Shown: positions 63,303 through 64,000 of the stretch, piece after piece | Layout: each line of letters starts with the position of its first letter | Numbering within the stretch: the first letter of the stretch is position 1 | NCBI RefSeq assembly: GCF_041435115.1 | Contig: NZ_CP108046.1 | Location: 4,960,001-5,024,000, forward strand | From: Streptomyces sp. NBC_00289 | GTDB taxonomy: Bacteria > Actinomycetota > Actinomycetes > Streptomycetales > Streptomycetaceae | DNA length: 64,000 nt | Reading direction: 5' to 3' | Position numbers and translations under genes: made by a program | Notes under the pieces: model-generated | Told to the model about the DNA's origin: nothing | The model's input: the letters and a program-made list of their open reading frames with translations, nothing else | The model's database searches: none

Positions 63303-63336
63303 GAGTGCTCTTCCGACCTTCCGTCGACGAGCACTC
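63303..63336 (+). terminator. Intrinsic-terminator-like hairpin inside the second csp leader
   Basis: GAGTGCTC / GAGCACTC, 8 bp with an 18-nt loop, directly followed by TTTTCGTTT. A hairpin plus T tract about 105 bp before the start codon would work as an attenuator. Confidence 0.6.
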
Positions 63337-63441
63337 TTTTCGTTTCCCGGGGCTTTAAAAGCTTCGGGCGGGGTAAATCGCCACTGCGACTCCGGGTCTG
63401 CAAGGTGCGGACTCCGGGTACTGCCCCAAGGGAGATTCAAT

Positions 63442-63645
63442 ATGGCATCTGGCACCGTGAAGTGGTTCAACGCGGAAAAGGGCTTCGGCTTCATCGAGCA
63501 GGACGGCGGCGGCGCTGACGTGTTCGCCCACTACTCGAACATCGCCACCTCCGGCTTCCGCGAGCTTCAGGAGGGCCAGAAGGTGAACTTCGACGTCACG
63601 CAGGGCCAGAAGGGCCCGCAGGCCGAGAACATCGTTCCCGCCTGA
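63442..63645 (+). CDS. Cold-shock protein, CspA family (second copy)
   Basis: A 67-residue OB-fold protein with RNP1 KGFGFIEQ and RNP2 VFAHYSNI, differing from the copy at 58421 mainly in the loop [23 protein letters not shown] chaperone. Start: ATG 63442 after AAGGGAG. Unlike the first copy its leader contains a terminator-like hairpin, so the two are probably regulated differently. The same 3' hairpin and a second helicase gene follow. Confidence 0.97.
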   Translation: MASGTVKWFNAEKGFGFIEQDGGGADVFAHYSNIATSGFRELQEGQKVNFDVTQGQKGPQAENIVPA

Positions 63646-63665
63646 CGCTGACGCGTACTACGTGG

Positions 63666-63697
63666 CTGGGGCCCGCACTCTAGGGTGCGGGCCCCAG
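63666..63697 (+). terminator. Terminator after csp 2
   Basis: Stem CTGGGGCCCGCAC / GTGCGGGCCCCAG, 13 bp, loop TCTAGG, matching the hairpin after csp 1 except for the loop. The 270 bp from here to the helicase start are its leader; no gene is seen. Confidence 0.85.
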
Positions 63698-63933
63698 GCA
63701 TTGTCTTTTCCGTGTCCCGCCGTACGAGATCCACGGGTCCCGGCGGGGTTTCGCGGACGAATGGAAAAACCGCCCGGCTCCAGCGCCCGGACACCGCGCC
63801 GCGTTCCGCGCGGCACGAAGTACGGCGCCCCTGTCAGGGCGCACCGGTCCAGCTCTCACGGACCGGCTTCATTTCGTTTTTACTTCGGCTCAGTCTTGTG
63901 AATCCTCATGCGGCTCGTCAGCGCTCGAAGGAA

Positions 63934-63960
63934 TTCCTCGATACGTGCCGCATCGAGGAA
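63934..63960 (+). promoter_or_regulatory. Leader hairpin over the helicase ribosome-binding site, copy 2
   Basis: TTCCTCGAT / ATCGAGGAA, 9 bp, loop ACGTGCCGC, overlapping the GGAAGG site before ATG 63969. It matches 58843-58869 with a compensated base pair. Confidence 0.75.
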
Positions 63961-63968
63961 GGTTCCTT

Positions 63969-64000
63969 ATGAACCGCGCAGCTCGCACGAACAACAACTC
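63969..64000 (+). CDS. Start of a second DEAD-box helicase gene, cut by the window end
   Basis: Only ATG and ten codons are visible (MNRAARTNNN). The call rests on context: the same csp-terminator-hairpin order and the same GGTTCC-N2-ATG start as the helicase at 58878, whose protein begins MNRERTNE. Confidence 0.6.
   Translation, partial: MNRAARTNNN

Overview
The window is chromosomal DNA of a Streptomyces or very close relative. The support is the very high GC with G/C at third codon positions, the many GTG and TTG starts, the dnaK-grpE-dnaJ-hspR operon and clpB both preceded by HspR-type inverted repeats (HAIR), XRE/DUF397 and anti-sigma-like ATPase pairs, FG-GAP secreted proteins, and cold-shock/DEAD-box modules. 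Species cannot be told from the sequence alone. About 60 genes are listed, two of them cut by the window edges, plus several gene remnants.

Layout. 0-4.7 kb: 3' part of an aminotransferase, an XRE regulator with its DUF397 partner divergent from an ATP-binding regulatory protein, a PIG-V-like mannosyltransferase and a YbjN protein. 4.9-8 kb: clpB and a divergent flavin/F420-type oxidoreductase sharing one HAIR. 8.2-11.9 kb: a small exported peptide with three DLSWS repeats, translationally coupled to a Rieske-like protein that lacks the cluster ligands, next to three paralogous LuxR-type regulators. 12.3-15.6 kb: a coupled trio of ATP-grasp, alpha-E and transglutaminase genes. 15.8-22.5 kb: an orphan sugar-binding lipoprotein, the dnaK heat-shock operon and a MraY/WecA-like transferase. 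22.7-25 kb: a large membrane iron-sulfur oxidoreductase. 25.1-31.4 kb: four secreted FG-GAP beta-propeller proteins in two pairs, each pair headed by the same ECF-sigma-like promoter.

31.5-33.0 kb: a complete IS4-type element whose transposase continues in a second frame. 33-36.2 kb: core genes including a phosphoribosyltransferase and dcd. 36.4 kb: tRNA-Gly(CCC), followed by a roughly 5-kb accessory strip with a broken tyrosine integrase, an interrupted gene, a short perfect inverted repeat, a small secreted protein, a VanZ-type membrane protein, an IS3 remnant and a carboxymuconolactone-decarboxylase-like gene. It looks like a decayed element inserted beside the tRNA.

41.7-50.4 kb: secreted and envelope proteins (three exported beta-rich proteins, a PAP2 enzyme, an FG-GAP fragment) and a Ser/Thr kinase with a PQQ-type propeller. 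50.8-57.8 kb: a mycothiol-transferase-fold protein, tandem repeats, an ArsR/SRPBCC system, a TetR/oxidoreductase pair and a large PAS-GAF-SpoIIE-ATPase phosphatase. 58.3-64 kb: a cold-shock module (CspA-like protein, DEAD-box helicase, CBS and SCO5918-type proteins), two MerR-like paralogues with hairpin leaders, a DUF5990 gene, and a second csp-helicase module cut by the window end.

The most interesting signals are regulatory RNAs. Both helicase genes carry a 9-bp hairpin that covers part of the ribosome-binding site, with compensatory base changes between the copies. The second csp leader contains an intrinsic-terminator-like hairpin. The two merR-like genes share a hairpin leader.
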